DNA of 64,000 nt, taken from the NCBI GenBank assembly GCA_965263245.1, contig CBDHHR010001146.1:744001-808000 (forward strand), given 5' to 3'. The position numbers were made by a program, and so were the translations under genes. Shown piece after piece: positions 1 through 10,324 of the stretch (position 1 is its first letter; the number at the start of each line of letters is the position of its first letter). The notes below the pieces were generated by a model, which was given only the letters and a program-made list of their open reading frames with translations, was not told where the DNA came from and did no database searches. The stretch comes from DT-68 sp965263245 (GTDB taxonomy: Bacteria > Bacillota_I > Bacilli_A > Mycoplasmatales > Metamycoplasmataceae).

Positions 1-1
1 T

Positions 2-349
2 GATCTAAACATAACAAAAAACACGAGTGATTTAACTGATTGAAAAAACCAGGGAATTTTACTTTTAAACACATCTTTAACGGTTGAAAAAAATAAGCCC
101 GGTTCACACATTTTAATATGAGAAAAATACACTACTAACTACATTAAAAAACTTGGTAAAAGAAAAGATTTAATATGACTTCTTCTCGGAAATCATGCTA
201 AAAGCTATGAAAAATACATTGAAGGAATTGTGCTAAAAACTTCTCATCCTTCACCGTTTAGTGCAAACATGGGTTTTATTGGTTTTAAACCTTTTTCTAA
301 AATCAATAATATTCTTAAAAAACTAGGTAAAAAAACCATTAACTGATAA
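2..349 (+). CDS. ung: Uracil-DNA glycosylase, C-terminal part (5' end outside window)
   Basis: This is the last 115 codons of a uracil-DNA glycosylase, the base-excision-repair enzyme that removes uracil from DNA. Seen: the segment GILLLNTSLTVEKNKPGSH, which matches the LLLN(T)-LTV motif of family-1 UDG, and near the C-terminus the uracil-loop signature HPSPFSANMGFIGFKPFSK, with the HPSP loop and trailing F-S-K. Several internal TGA codons fall at Trp positions, including the next-to-last codon. The gene runs off the left edge, so the catalytic Asp/water-activating loop is not visible. It converges on the DUF1295-type gene, whose stop codon is only 2 bases away. Confidence 0.93.
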
Positions 350-351
350 TT

Positions 352-1137
352 TTATTTTAATCTTTTATAAGGACCTTTTTTACCAATAAAAGGAATTAAA
401 CAAGGAGTATTTTGAACGTATTTTTGGTAAGCCGGATCATTTTTATAAGTTTTATTTTGGTAATTTTCAATCATCGGAAGACCTGAAACTCTGTATAAAA
501 TCAAAATTATTGTCAACGGTCCAATTAAAGATATTAAACTTATTAAATTAAAGTTGTTCAACAATACAAATAAACAAATAAATGTTCAAAAACAAATTTC
601 GGCAAAATAATTAATGTGCCTTGAATATTTTCAATAACCGGTCGTAATTAATCCTTTTTGGTTTGTTTTTTTATGGTTAAACTTTTGTAGATCAGAAATT
701 GTTTCCACAATTAAAAAATATAGTGAAATTAATAATATTAATGAATAAAATAAATTATTACTAATGTTGTAATAAGCAATAAAATAAATCGGAAAAAGAA
801 TAAGTCAAATTATTAAACTTTGAATAGTTCATAAAATAAAAAATTTTTTAAAAGATTTTAAAAACGCTTGAAGTCTTTGGTCGTTTTTTACTTGTTTAAT
901 TCTAATAAATAAAAATGATGAAAGTCTTATTGATCAAAACGAAATTAAAATAAGCACTAAAATCATGCTAATTGAATAATTTGCATTAAACACCATACTA
1001 AAAATTGTAACTATTAAAAACGAAAAACCGTATGTAAAATCAAAATAGTGATCCGTTTTTTTGATTCAACTTATTATCATTACAAAATAATTAAGTCCTA
1101 AAGAAACTGCTAGTGAAATAAAAATTGTTAATAACAT
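352..1137 (-). CDS. DUF1295-like (steroid 5-alpha-reductase-like) membrane protein
   Basis: A 261-residue integral membrane protein, read with TGA as Trp. Seen: about six to seven hydrophobic helices; an N-terminal TDHYFDFTYGFSF block like the D-Y-x-D-x-x-x-G-x-x-F block of DUF1295 proteins; and GYWKYSRHINYFAEICFW in the C-terminal half, matching the G-x-W-x-x-S-R-H-P-N-Y-F-x-E signature of DUF1295/steroid 5-alpha-reductase C-terminal domains. The C-terminal part YQKYVQNTPCLIPF also fits. Known of the family: membrane proteins related to NAD(P)H-dependent sterol or lipid reductases; many have no assigned substrate. The substrate here is unknown. The start at 1137 is the first in-frame ATG; no strong ribosome site is visible. 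Confidence 0.8.
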
Positions 1138-1161
1138 AAACTAATTATAACAAAGTTAATT

Positions 1162-2655
1162 TTACTGTCATGATTTTACGTAAACATCATTAGTAATATT
1201 TATTTCTAAAACTTGGAGTTTTGAATTGTATCCCATTACCCAAAGGTTTTTAAAATCATCTTGAAAAATTGTTCCGTATTCACCATCATTAATGTTTGAA
1301 TTTCTTAATAATTTTTCTCCATTTTCACTATTATCATCAGTTCAAGCACTTACATAACCATCTTGATTCTGGTTTGCCTTAAGAACTTGGAGTTTTGCAT
1401 CGCTTCCCATTGCTCAAAGGTTTTTAAATTGATCTTGAAAAATTGTTCCGTTTCAATTATTATCAATATTTTGGTTATAACTAATCATTGAACCGTTTAA
1501 TAATTCTTTTTTATTGTTGTTGTTTCAACCTGTTATTTCATCATAACCATCACCGTCATCATTTGCTTTAAGAACTTGGAGAGTTGCATCATTTCCCATT
1601 ATTCAAAGGTTTTTAAATTGATCTTGAAAAAATGTTCCATCATAACCGTTTTCAATATCTGAATTTTTTAATAATCCGTCAACTTTATCGTTATTAGTTC
1701 AACCTGTTATTTCATCATAACCATCATTATCATCATTTGCTTTAAGAACTTGAAGTTTTTGATCAAGACTCATTATTCAAAGGTTTTTAAATTGATCTTG
1801 AAAAATTGTTCCTCCATCACCATCATCAACGTTTGAATTTTTTAATAATCCGTCAATTTTATTGTTATTAGTTCAAGCACTTACATAACCACCACCGTTT
1901 TCATTTACTTTAAGCACTTGGAGAGTTGAAGAAAATGACATTGCTCAAAGGTTTTTAAATTGATCTTGGAAAATTGTTCCGTCTTGACCTTTATTAATAA
2001 CTGAACCGTTTGTTAAGCCGCTATTAGTAGCACTGGTTCAAGCACTTACATAACCATCTTTGTTTTGGTTTGCCCGAAGAACTTGCAGTTTTTGATTTTC
2101 TCCCATTGCCCAAAGGTTTTTAAAAGAATCTTGAAAAATTGTTCCGTCTTGACCTTTATTAATGTTTGAACCATTTAATAATCCGCTGGTGTTATCACTA
2201 TTTCAAGCACTTACATAACCATCTTTGTTTTGGTTTGACCGAAGAACTTGGAGTTTTGAATCATGTCCCATTGTTCAAAGGTTTTTAAAATCATCTTGGA
2301 AAATTGTTCCGGCAAAACCATCGTTAATGTTTGAATTTTTCAATAATCCGTCAACTTTATTGTTATTAGTTCAACCTGTTATTTCATCATAACCATCATT
2401 ATCGTTGTTTACTTTAAGAACTTGGAGTTTTTGATCATCTCCCATTGCCCAAAGGTTTTTAAATTCGTCTTGAAAAATCACTCCTTTTTGACCTTTATCA
2501 ATGTTTGAATTTTTCAATAAGTTAAATTCTTTTTTGTTTTCGTTATTTTCTTTATCTTTTTTATTCAATAATAAAACAGGAACAACAATTGCAGTAGTAA
2601 CTATTCCTAAACCAAATAAAAATAATATATTTTTCTTAATTTTTTTCTTTTTCAT
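1162..2655 (-). CDS. Repeat surface protein 1 (eight-unit, anchor-only type)
   Basis: A 497-residue member of the repeat family. An N-terminal lysine-rich stretch and one hydrophobic helix (about residues 6-25) form an uncleaved signal anchor with no lipobox cysteine. After a short charged linker come eight units of 55-65 residues, each with S-N-I, G-x-I-F-Q-D-x-F-K-N-L-W-x-M, L-Q-V-L-K and a closing G-Y...W. The K-N-L-W Trp is encoded by TGA. I chose the ATG at 2655 because a TATAAT box lies 7-8 bases upstream, giving a leaderless or nearly leaderless mRNA; an ATG at 2679 is in frame but lies upstream of that box. Unlike its relatives it has no long homopolymer tract upstream, so it may be constitutive. 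Function unknown; surface display is inferred. Confidence 0.85.
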
Positions 2656-2659
2656 CAAA

Positions 2660-2700
2660 AAAATTATACATTTAGTCATAAATGGTTTTTATTATTGGTA
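2660..2700 (-). promoter_or_regulatory. Promoter of repeat surface protein 1, without homopolymer tract
   Basis: On the coding strand a TATAAT hexamer (plus-strand 2663-2668) sits directly before the ATG at 2655. No T14-type tract is present within 180 bases, unlike the other ten intact members of the family. Confidence 0.5.
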
Positions 2701-2820
2701 TAAAAACTTTTAAAAATAAATAGATTTTGATTTATTTTGATTTAAAAATAATAAATAAAAAGTCATTACTTTATTTCTAAATAATTAATAAAAAATAACA
2801 AATATTTAATTTTTTTGATT

Positions 2821-2845
2821 TATAATTATTTTGAAAGGTTTAATT
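2821..2845 (+). promoter_or_regulatory. -10 box and ribosome binding site of the Cys-rich peptide
   Basis: TATAAT at 2821-2826 is followed by GAAAGG at 2833-2838, eight bases before the ATG at 2846. The short leader and clear Shine-Dalgarno-like sequence support expression of the 28-residue reading frame. Confidence 0.6.
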
Positions 2846-2932
2846 ATGGAAAAAATGTGTAAATGCGACACTTGCAAATGCAAATGCTCATGCGGCAACA
2901 AATGCAAAGGTTGCGGATGTGACTGCTCTTAA
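2846..2932 (+). CDS. 28-residue cysteine-rich, metallothionein-like peptide
   Basis: A tiny gene of 28 codons. Ten of the 28 residues are cysteine (positions 5, 7, 10, 12, 14, 16, 20, 23, 25 and 27), spaced as a run of C-x-C and C-x-x-C pairs, with seven basic/acidic residues and no aromatics. This is the composition of small metallothioneins that bind Cu(I), Zn or Cd as thiolate clusters; no full-length match comes to mind. It has its own -10 box, a GAAAGG ribosome site and a hairpin terminator directly after the stop, so it is an independent unit. Cysteine is mostly TGC, and the gene is far richer in G+C than its neighbours. It lies divergent from a surface-protein gene and converges on fmt. 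Metal binding is inferred from composition only. Confidence 0.75.
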   Translation: MEKMCKCDTCKCKCSCGNKCKGCGCDCS

Positions 2933-2940
2933 TTAAGAGA

Positions 2941-2969
2941 AAACTGCATAAGATTATGTAGTTTTTTTT
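2941..2969 (+). terminator. Rho-independent terminator of the Cys-rich peptide gene
   Basis: A 10-bp stem (2941-2950 with 2955-2964, one G-U pair) and a 4-base loop are followed by a run of T. The hairpin overlaps the last codons and stop of fmt on the other strand (stop at 2954-2956). Confidence 0.8.
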
Positions 2970-3796
2970 ATGTTAATTTTGTTTTTTGATTCAAACTGAT
3001 ACTCAGTGGCATACAAAGTTTTGTCTTTACAATTAATTTCTAAAGCTCCTTTAGTTTTTTTAAACGAAGCATCAAAAACTTTAACCCTTTTGTTTTTAAT
3101 AAAGATGTACGAACCGGGATTAGGGTTTAAAGCTTTAATTTTGCGATAATTTATTTGAGCATAATCATTTATTTTTAATTCTCCAAAGGTTTTTTTAATT
3201 TTTTTAGTTAAAGTAAAATTATTACCTTGTTTTTGCTTTTTAAAATCATGATTAATAATTTTTAAAATTCAGGTAACAATTTTTTTAGATGCAAGGTTAG
3301 AAATAATTTCAAAAGCTTTACCGGTTGTAATTTTAGAATCAATTTTTTGTTTTGCTTTAAAATAAATATCACCAGCATCTATCTCTTTTGTCATTTCTAT
3401 TAAAGAAATACCAATTTCTTTGTCATCGTTTAAAATTGCATAATGAATTGGAGCTGGTCCTCTGTATTTTGGAAGAAGTGAACCGTGAATGTTAAGAGGT
3501 TTAAATTTTCCTAAATTTAAAATGCTAAGAGGAACATATTGACCAAAAGCAAAAGTTAAAAAAAGGTCAAACTTTAATTTTTCTAACTCTTTTTTGATTT
3601 CGATAATTTTGTTTGGTTTAAAAACTTTAATGTTATATTTTTTTGCAAGTAAAGAAACTGGAGTTGGAGTAAGTTTTAAATTGCGTCCTTTTTTTCGATC
3701 CGGTTGGGTTATTATTGCCACAACGTTAAAATTTTTGATTATTTTTTCAAAAGTTTTAACGGATATTTGTGGTGAACCTGCTAAAACTATTTTCAT
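2954..3796 (-). CDS. fmt: Methionyl-tRNA formyltransferase
   Basis: A 280-residue enzyme that formylates Met-tRNAi with 10-formyl-THF for translation initiation. Seen: N-terminal MKIVLAGSPQIS (Rossmann start), KLTPTPVSLLAKKYNI, and the formyltransferase signature LNIHGSLLPKYRGPAPIHYAI with the conserved N-H-D type active-site environment (N at NIHGS, H in the same motif, D in EIDAGDIY). The C-terminal OB-like domain runs on past a TGA codon to a stop inside the terminator of the convergent peptide gene. The ATG at 3796 lies 2 bases downstream of the stop of the NERD-like gene, so the two are probably cotranscribed. Somewhat shorter than the ~310 residues common in other bacteria, as usual in mycoplasmas. 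Confidence 0.95.
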
Positions 3797-3798
3797 AA

Positions 3799-4476
3799 TT
3801 AATAAACCCTTTTTGTTTGGTTTTTAAAAAATGTGTAAAGTTTTTTATCCTTAAATTTATTTGTTCTAAAGTACCTTATTTCATTATAAATAATTTTTCT
3901 ATTTTGACTATTAATTCTTGCTGGAAGTGAAGAGTTAATTTTGTCTAAAACCTCAAAAAGTTTATTGTGTTTTGTAATAACAGCATAATCTGGTTTATTT
4001 AAAATATCAATGTAATCAGTGTTGTTTGAATAAATTATTAAAGAAATTGTTGGTACGTTTATTTGTAACATGTCAGTAATGTGAGCAATGTGTTTATCGT
4101 TTTGCTTAATACTGTTTAATATTGGAAAAGATTTATCACCAACAATTTTGGTTCAGCTATCTTTTTTAGCATCGCCGTTAACATGTCCTTTAATTGACTT
4201 GATCACAATTACAATTAGTGCTTTGTCAGTAATTAAAATCGAATTAACTTCAAAAACTTTATTATTGTACTTGTAAAAATTTGAATCAATAAATTTGTTT
4301 TGTGTAAGTCTTGCCCATTCTCTAATGTCTTTATTTATGATTTTTTCAGCTTTCATTCCGATTCTTTTAATTAAATTTGATTTTGTTCTTAAATCATATA
4401 GCTTACGCGAAACAATAATAAAACAAACTATTAATACAATTGAACCAAGTGTCATTCCAAGAATATAACCAATCAT
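3799..4476 (-). CDS. Membrane-anchored NERD-like domain protein, catalytic residues altered
   Basis: A 225-residue protein with one N-terminal transmembrane helix (MIGYILGMTLGSIVLIVCF) and a domain that resembles NERD (nuclease-related domain): an early G-x-x-A/G-E helix (GMKAEKII), then the strand pair VNSILITDKALIVIVIKSIKGHVNGD ending in a Trp (TGA). Intact NERD domains have I-D-H-I and I-E-x-K at these strands; here they read VNSI and VIVIK, so the acidic residues are missing and nuclease activity is doubtful. The start at 4476 is chosen because TATATAAT lies about 6 bases upstream and because a longer frame (to 4569) would overlap rpsT on the other strand. It is followed 2 bases later by fmt. 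Assignment by strand pattern, moderate certainty. Confidence 0.62.
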
Positions 4477-4520
4477 AAGAAAATTATATATTATTGTATA
4501 TTTTATTATTTGATTTCTTG

Positions 4521-4562
4521 TTATAATTTTCTTACTAAATTTATCTTTAAAATAGGAGTAAT
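4521..4562 (+). promoter_or_regulatory. rpsT promoter and ribosome binding site
   Basis: TTATAATTTT near 4520-4529 supplies a -10 box, and AGGAGTAAT precedes the rpsT ATG at 4563. The AT-rich interval between rpsT and the divergent NERD-like gene serves both starts. Confidence 0.55.
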
Positions 4563-4829
4563 ATGGCAAACATTAAATCAAAAGAAAAAAACATTAGAAA
4601 AATTAAAAAAAACACCATCAGAAATAAAGCAATAAAATCAAAAGTTAAAACAGCAATTAAAAAAGTTAAAACAGCAATTGATAATCAAGAAAAAAACGTC
4701 AATGAACTTTTATCAAAAGCACAAAAAGAAATTGATAAAGCTGTTTCAAAAGGTATTTACCACAAAAATAAGGGTGCTAGAAAATCTTCAAGGTTAAATG
4801 ATTATATAAATAAAAATATTTCTAAATAA
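4563..4829 (+). CDS. rpsT: 30S ribosomal protein S20
   Basis: An 88-residue, lysine-rich, all-helical protein beginning MANIKSKEKNIRKIKKN, the classic S20 N-terminus (MANIKSA-KR). The middle has paired K-T-A-I-K-K-V-K-T-A-I heptads, and the C-terminal half contains GIYHKNKGARKSSRLN, corresponding to the conserved G-x-I-H-K-N-x-A-A-R-x-K-S-R-L motif that contacts 16S rRNA. Full length for the family. Monocistronic, with its own promoter and terminator. Confidence 0.97.
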   Translation: MANIKSKEKNIRKIKKNTIRNKAIKSKVKTAIKKVKTAIDNQEKNVNELLSKAQKEIDKAVSKGIYHKNKGARKSSRLNDYINKNISK

Positions 4830-4857
4830 GTCTTTTAAAACATTTAAGACTTTTTTT
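4828..4857 (+). terminator. rpsT terminator (works on both strands)
   Basis: AAGTCTT (4828-4834) pairs with AAGACTT (4846-4852), followed by seven T. The A-run on the other side lets it also end the surface-protein gene arriving on the minus strand (stop 4878-4880). Confidence 0.75.
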
Positions 4858-4877
4858 ATGTTTAATTTTTAATGTTT

Positions 4878-6686
4878 TTAAGATATTCATCTTTTTTGAG
4901 TTTTGTCATACACTTGAAGTTTTGGTATTTCGTGTGATTTTACACTTCATATATTACCCAATGATCAAAGGTTTTTAGAAGAGTCTTCAAATATTAATCA
5001 TCCGCCAGCATCTATATTTGAATTTTTCAATAATATTTCTCCGTTTTGAGTATTATCATCGGTTCAAGAACTTACATAATCATTTCCAGTTTCATTTACT
5101 TTTAAAAGTTGAAGTTTTGCGTCTTTCCCGCCTGCTCAAAGATTTTTGGAAGAATCTTGAAAAAAGAATCATTCAGTAAGAGTATTAGATTTTAAATTAT
5201 TTAATAATCCTTGAGTATTATCGCTAGTTCAACCAGTATTTTCATCATAACCATCACCATTTTGATTTACTTTAAGAACTTGTGGTTTTCTTTGATAACC
5301 TTGTGCTCAGAGGTTTCCAAATGAATCTTGAATCATTGTTCCCCTTCAGCAATCAATAATGTTTGAATTTTTTAATAATCCGTTTGAAGAGCTTAAATTA
5401 TTTTTATTTCAACCTGTATTTATGTAACCATCTTTAGAAGAATTTGCTTTAAGAACTTGGAGTTTTGTGCCATTTCCCATTGCTCAAAGGTTTCCGAATG
5501 AATCTTGAAAAATTGTTCCGTTTTCACCACTAACAATATTTGAATTTTTTAATAATTGACCGTTTTCACTATTGTCAGTATCTCATGAACTTGCATAAGA
5601 ACCATCTTTATTTTTGACAAGAACTTGGAGTTTTGAACCTTTCCCCATTGCTCAAAGATTTCCAAAAACATCTTGAAATATTCTTCCACGCTTACCGTTA
5701 TTAATATTTGAACCTTGTAATAATTTTTCTCCATTTTCACCATTGTCATTAACTCATGATTCTGCATAAGAACCATCTTTATTTTTGACAAGAACTTGGA
5801 GTTTTGAACCATTTCCCATTGCTCAAAGGTTTCCGAAAACATCTTGAAACATTGTTCCACCTTCACCATTATTAATATTTGAACCTTGTAATAATTTTTC
5901 TCCATTTTCACCATTGTCATTAACTCATGATTCTGCATAAGAACCATCTTTATTTTTGACAAGAACTTGGAGTTTTGTTCCTTTCCCCATTGCTCAAAGG
6001 TTTCCGAAATCATCTTCAAAAATAATTCCTTCCGAACCATTAGTAATGTTTGAACCTTTTGTTAAACCGTTGTTAGTGTCTTCTTCTCATTGGGTTCCGT
6101 TTCTTTTAAGAACTTGAAGTTTTGTTGGTTTATAACTTACAAAGCTTTTTCTACTACCACCTTGACCACCCATTGATCAAAGATTGCCAGAAGAATCTTG
6201 AATAAAAGTTGAAAATCTTCCACTAAAAATATTAGAATTTGTTACGATTGCAGAATCTTTAGCTCATAGTTTTATATTTTTTTCCTTTGTTACATTAATG
6301 TTAACTATGTTAATCTTATTACTTGATTTAATTGTTAAAATAACAATGGTTTTCTTTCCTGGTTTTAAGTGTTGGATATTATCTGTAATTTTTAAAAGGT
6401 CTTGATTTGTTAAACTTGGATTTTTTAATTTAAGTTGATTTTTAATAGCTAAAAGTATTTCAGAATCACTAAAAGTATTTACATCTTTTGGAATAAAAAG
6501 ATTTTTATTTTTAATTTTTGTTATTAATTCACTAGTAGAAGAAGCATCATTATTTATTTTATATTCTTGGTTTGTTTTATCTTCTTGGTTTGTTAAAAGT
6601 GGTATTGTTATTCCTATTGTAAGAGCTAAAATTACTCCTGTTCCGATTAAACTAGTAATAATTTTTTGTTTTTTTGATAATTTCAT
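4878..6686 (-). CDS. Repeat surface protein 2 (stalk domain plus eight units)
   Basis: A 602-residue surface protein. Residues ~10-33 form a hydrophobic anchor without cysteine. A Ser/Thr/Asn linker leads to an ~85-residue stalk domain (about 50-140: K-I-K-N-K-N-L-F-I-P ... Q-L-K-L-K-N-P-S-L ... I-Q-H-L-K-P-G-K-K). Eight repeat units follow to the C-terminus, with cores such as GNLWAMGNGSKLQVL. Units 3 and 4 (counting from the N-terminus) are almost identical over ~170 bases, a sign of recent internal duplication or conversion. The last two units carry K-N-L-W-x-x-G rather than G-N-L-W-A-M-G, a pattern shared by the tandem array downstream. The start has AAAGGAAAAAAAG upstream. Role inferred: variable surface antigen or adhesin. 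Confidence 0.87.
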
Positions 6687-6724
6687 TTTCTTTTTTTCCT
6701 TTTTTTGAATAATTTGTTTTTCTC

Positions 6725-6799
6725 ATTATAAAATTGTTCATCGCAAAAAAAAAAAAAAGTTCATTTAGTAAGCTAAAAAGCTTATTTTAAAGACTTTAA
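6725..6799 (-). promoter_or_regulatory. T14-tract promoter of repeat surface protein 2
   Basis: Coding-strand order: 13-bp palindrome TTAAAGTCTTTAA (6787-6799), hairpin TTTAG/CTAAA, T14 (6745-6758), 14-base spacer, TATAAT (6725-6730). The T tract covers the expected -35 position, the layout of slipped-strand phase switches. Confidence 0.75.
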
Positions 6800-6869
6800 G
6801 ATTTTTTTAATGAAAAAATATTAATAAGAAATAATAATTGGTTTTTTTAACTTTTAATTTTAAAATTGA

Positions 6870-9800
6870 TTATTGAACTTGCCACGAATCTACATAACCA
6901 TCTTTAGCAACATTTACTTTAAGAACTTGGAGTTTTGATAAATTTCTACCACTAAGTGCTCAAAGATTTCCAAATTTATCTTGAAAAATTTTTGCACCTT
7001 CTGCGTGTTCAATTAATGAACCATTTAATAATTTTTCACCATTTTGACTATTATCACTAGTTCAGCCAGTATTTACATAATCATCATTATTTTGGTTTGC
7101 TTTTAGAACTTGCAATTTTAAACTAATATAATTTTTTTTAGTTCCGGTTGCTCAAAGGTTATTAAATGAATCTTGAAAAATTGTTCCATTATAACCATAA
7201 AAAATATTTGAGTTTTTTAGTAATCTAGTTGCAGAATTACTATTGTCATCAATTCAACCATTATCTACATAACCAGAACCATCTGGCTTTGCTTTAAGAA
7301 CTTGGAGTTTTGTTTTTTCTCCCATTGATCAAAGATTTTTAAATTTGTCTTGAAAGATTGTTCCAGCTTCCCCATTAATAATGTTTGAATTTTTTAACAA
7401 TAGATCACCAGTTGTTTCATCATTATTATCAATTCAACCTGTATTTATATAACCATCGCCATTTTGATTTACTTTAAGAACTTGAAGTTTTCCATAAATA
7501 GTTTTTTTAACTCCTTCAATAGTTTTGGTTTTTAAAGCGCCCATTGATCAAAGATTTTTAAATTCATCTTGGAAAATTACTCCATCATCACCATCAATAA
7601 TATTTGAACCTTTTAATAATGGATCACCATTTGTTTCGTCATTATTATCAATTCAACCACTATCTACATAATCTGTACCATTTTGGTTTACTTTAAGAAC
7701 TTGGAGTTTTGAATCAGTTCCCATTGCTCAAAGATTTTTAAATTCATCTTGGAAAATTTTTCCATATTGACCTTTAATAATATTTGAATTTTTTAATAAT
7801 CGATCACCAGTTGTTTCATCATTATTATCAATTCAACCAATGCTTACATAACCATCACCATTTTGGTTTACTTTAAGAACTTGAAGTTTTGAATCAGTTC
7901 CCATTGCTCAAAGATTTTTAAATTCATCTTGGAAAATTATTCCTTTAAAACCATTAATAATATTTGAATTTTTTAATAATGGATCACCATTTGTTTTATC
8001 ATTATTATCAATTCAACCAGTGCTTACATAACCATCACCATTTTGGTTTACTTTAAGAACTTGAAGTTTTGAATCAGTTCCCATTGCTCAAAGGTTTTTA
8101 AATTCATCTTGGAAAATTTTTGCTCCAGCACCAATATTAATATTTGAATTTTTTAATAATGAATCGCCAGTTGTTATATCATTATCATCACTTCAACCAG
8201 TGCTTACATAACCATCACCATTTTTATTTGCTCTAAGAACTTGGATTTTTGAATCGTATCCAGCTGATCAAAGATTTTTAAATTCATCTTGAAAAATTAT
8301 TCCATATGAACCGAAATTAATATTTGTTCCTTTTAATAAATTAATTTTTTCAACATTAATAATTATTATTTCACTTTTTTGATTGTGAGTAATTGTTAGT
8401 TCTACTTCTATTTTAATTCCTATATCTAATGAAACAATGTTAGTTGTCATTTTTTCAAGATCTTCATCTGTTAAAGTATTATTTTCAATTTTAAGTTGTC
8501 TTAAAATTGCTAATTGAATTTCTTTTTGATTTTTGGTTGGAACGTTCGGAGCAATTAAAATATCTTTATTAGTTATTTTAGCTTTAATGTTTTTTATAAG
8601 ATAAAATTGTTGTTTTGCACTAAAGCCTTCTACTTCAATATTATTTGGTGAAGCGTTAGTTTTTGATAAAACAAGAATAATTGCAATCGGATCTTGTTCA
8701 TTATTAGGTAAAAGATTTTCAGAATTTTTAACTTCAACATTTACGTTTTTAAAATCAATAGTTGAATAACCTTCTAACTTTGTAATTTCCTCTTTAATTT
8801 TAACTTTATTAGTAGTAATTTTTTGATCACTTGATTCACTACTATCAATTTCTACTGTTTTTACACTTAAAGATTCTAAATCTTTTTTTACCAAATTAAG
8901 ATCAATGTTTGCAGTTTGTGAAGTAGTCATTTGCTTTGCACTAAAGCCAGTTACTTCAATAGAAACTCCAGGTTTTGAAAGAACAAGAATAATTGCAACT
9001 GAGTCTTGATCGTTTGGAGGTAAAAGATTTTCAGAGTTTTTAACTTGAATTCTAGTATTTCTAAAATTAATATTTGAATAACCACTTATTTTTTCAATAG
9101 CTTTTAATATTTCTAACTTGTTAGTAGTAATTTTTTGATCAACACTTCCACTAGTATAAACTTCTACTACTTTTAAATTTAAAGATTCTAAATCTAATTT
9201 AACTAAATTAACTAATCGAGTATTTTCTAAAATTTGTTGGTTAGATAATGATTTAGCTTTAAATCCGGTTACTTCAATTGAAGTTCCATCCTTTGAAAGA
9301 ACAAGAGTAATTGGCGTTGGATCTTGATCACTTGCAGGTAAAAGCGTCTCGGAATTTTTAACTTCGATGCTAACACCTTTTAAATCAATGTTTGAATAAC
9401 CATCTAGATTTTTAATTTCTTCTAAAATTTTAACTTTATTTGTGTTAATTTTATGATCAACTGCTCCTGTAGTATCAACTTCTAATACTTTTGAATCTAG
9501 TGATTCTAAATTAGTTTTAACAAAGTTAAGATCAATGTTTGCAATTTGTGAAGCAGACATTTGTTTAGCACTAAAACCGATTACTTCGACAAAAGCATTA
9601 GATTTTGAAACAAGAAGAGTAATCGAAATTGCTTCTTCACTATTAATTGGTAAAAGATCTTCAGAGTTTTTAACTTTAATTGTTGCTCCGTTAAAATCAA
9701 TTTCTGAATAACCACTTATTTTTTCAATAGCTTTTAATATTTCTAACTTATTAGTAGTAATTTTTTGGTCAATAGCTCCACTAGTGTAAACATTTACCAC

Positions 9801-10307
9801 TTTTGTCCCTAAAGCTTTTAAAGAATCTTTAATTAAATTAAGTTCAATTAAAGCTAGTTCAGAAATTGTTTTGCCTCTTTTAACAAATATTGTTTTTTCT
9901 TTTTTAACTTCTTGAGAATAATTTCCTTTTGAAACTTTAACTTTAATTTCTTGGAAATTAGTTGATATGTTTTTATCTTTTTCCATTAAAATTTCAATTA
10001 AAACACTTTTTAAATTTGATTCTGCAATTAATTCTTTAATTTTCTTAATAATTTCTTGTTGGTTATTAGCAACAATCTTACCCTTTGAATCGCTACTTAA
10101 TTCAATTTGTCTTTCAGAAAGTGATTTTTCTTCAAGAATTTTAATTACTTTTAAAACATCTTCTTTGTTTTGATTCTCTTGATTGTTATTTTGATCTTCT
10201 TGATTTTTATTTTGACTAGTTAAAACAATGGGAGTAACTATTGAAGGAATTAATACTCCGATTACTGCTCCTAATAAAATAATTTTTTTAGTTTTTGTTA
10301 ATTTCAT
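6870..10307 (-). CDS. Repeat surface protein 3 (long form with four Lipoprotein_17-like modules)
   Basis: The largest member, 1145 residues. Anchor helix at ~8-30, Asn/Gln-rich linker to ~50, a divergent first module to ~145, then four ~105-residue modules to ~575 with the series KITTNKLEILKAIEKISGY, V-K-N-S-E-x-L-L-P, I-x-L-V-L-S-K and G-F-S-A-K-Q. These look like the mycoplasma 'lipoprotein-associated' domain (Pfam Lipoprotein_17, PF04200). Next comes the ~85-residue stalk domain found in the other members (IKAKITNKDILIAPNVPT...), then eight propeller-like units to the end. In several units G-D-G-Y-V-S-T-G-W-I-D-N-N-D repeats almost unchanged. There is no lipobox cysteine, so despite the domain's name this is not a classical lipoprotein. 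It probably raises the head further from the membrane. Confidence 0.87.
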
Positions 10308-10324
10308 AATTTCCTTACATTTTG

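Noticed and set aside
5549..6040. Open frame of 163 codons on the minus strand with repeated M-V-L-M-Q-N-H-E-L
   Set aside because: It is the +1 frame of surface protein 2; the repeat there only mirrors the DNA repeat. The same applies to 16859-17140, 18764-18952, 17182-17388 and 19087-19293.
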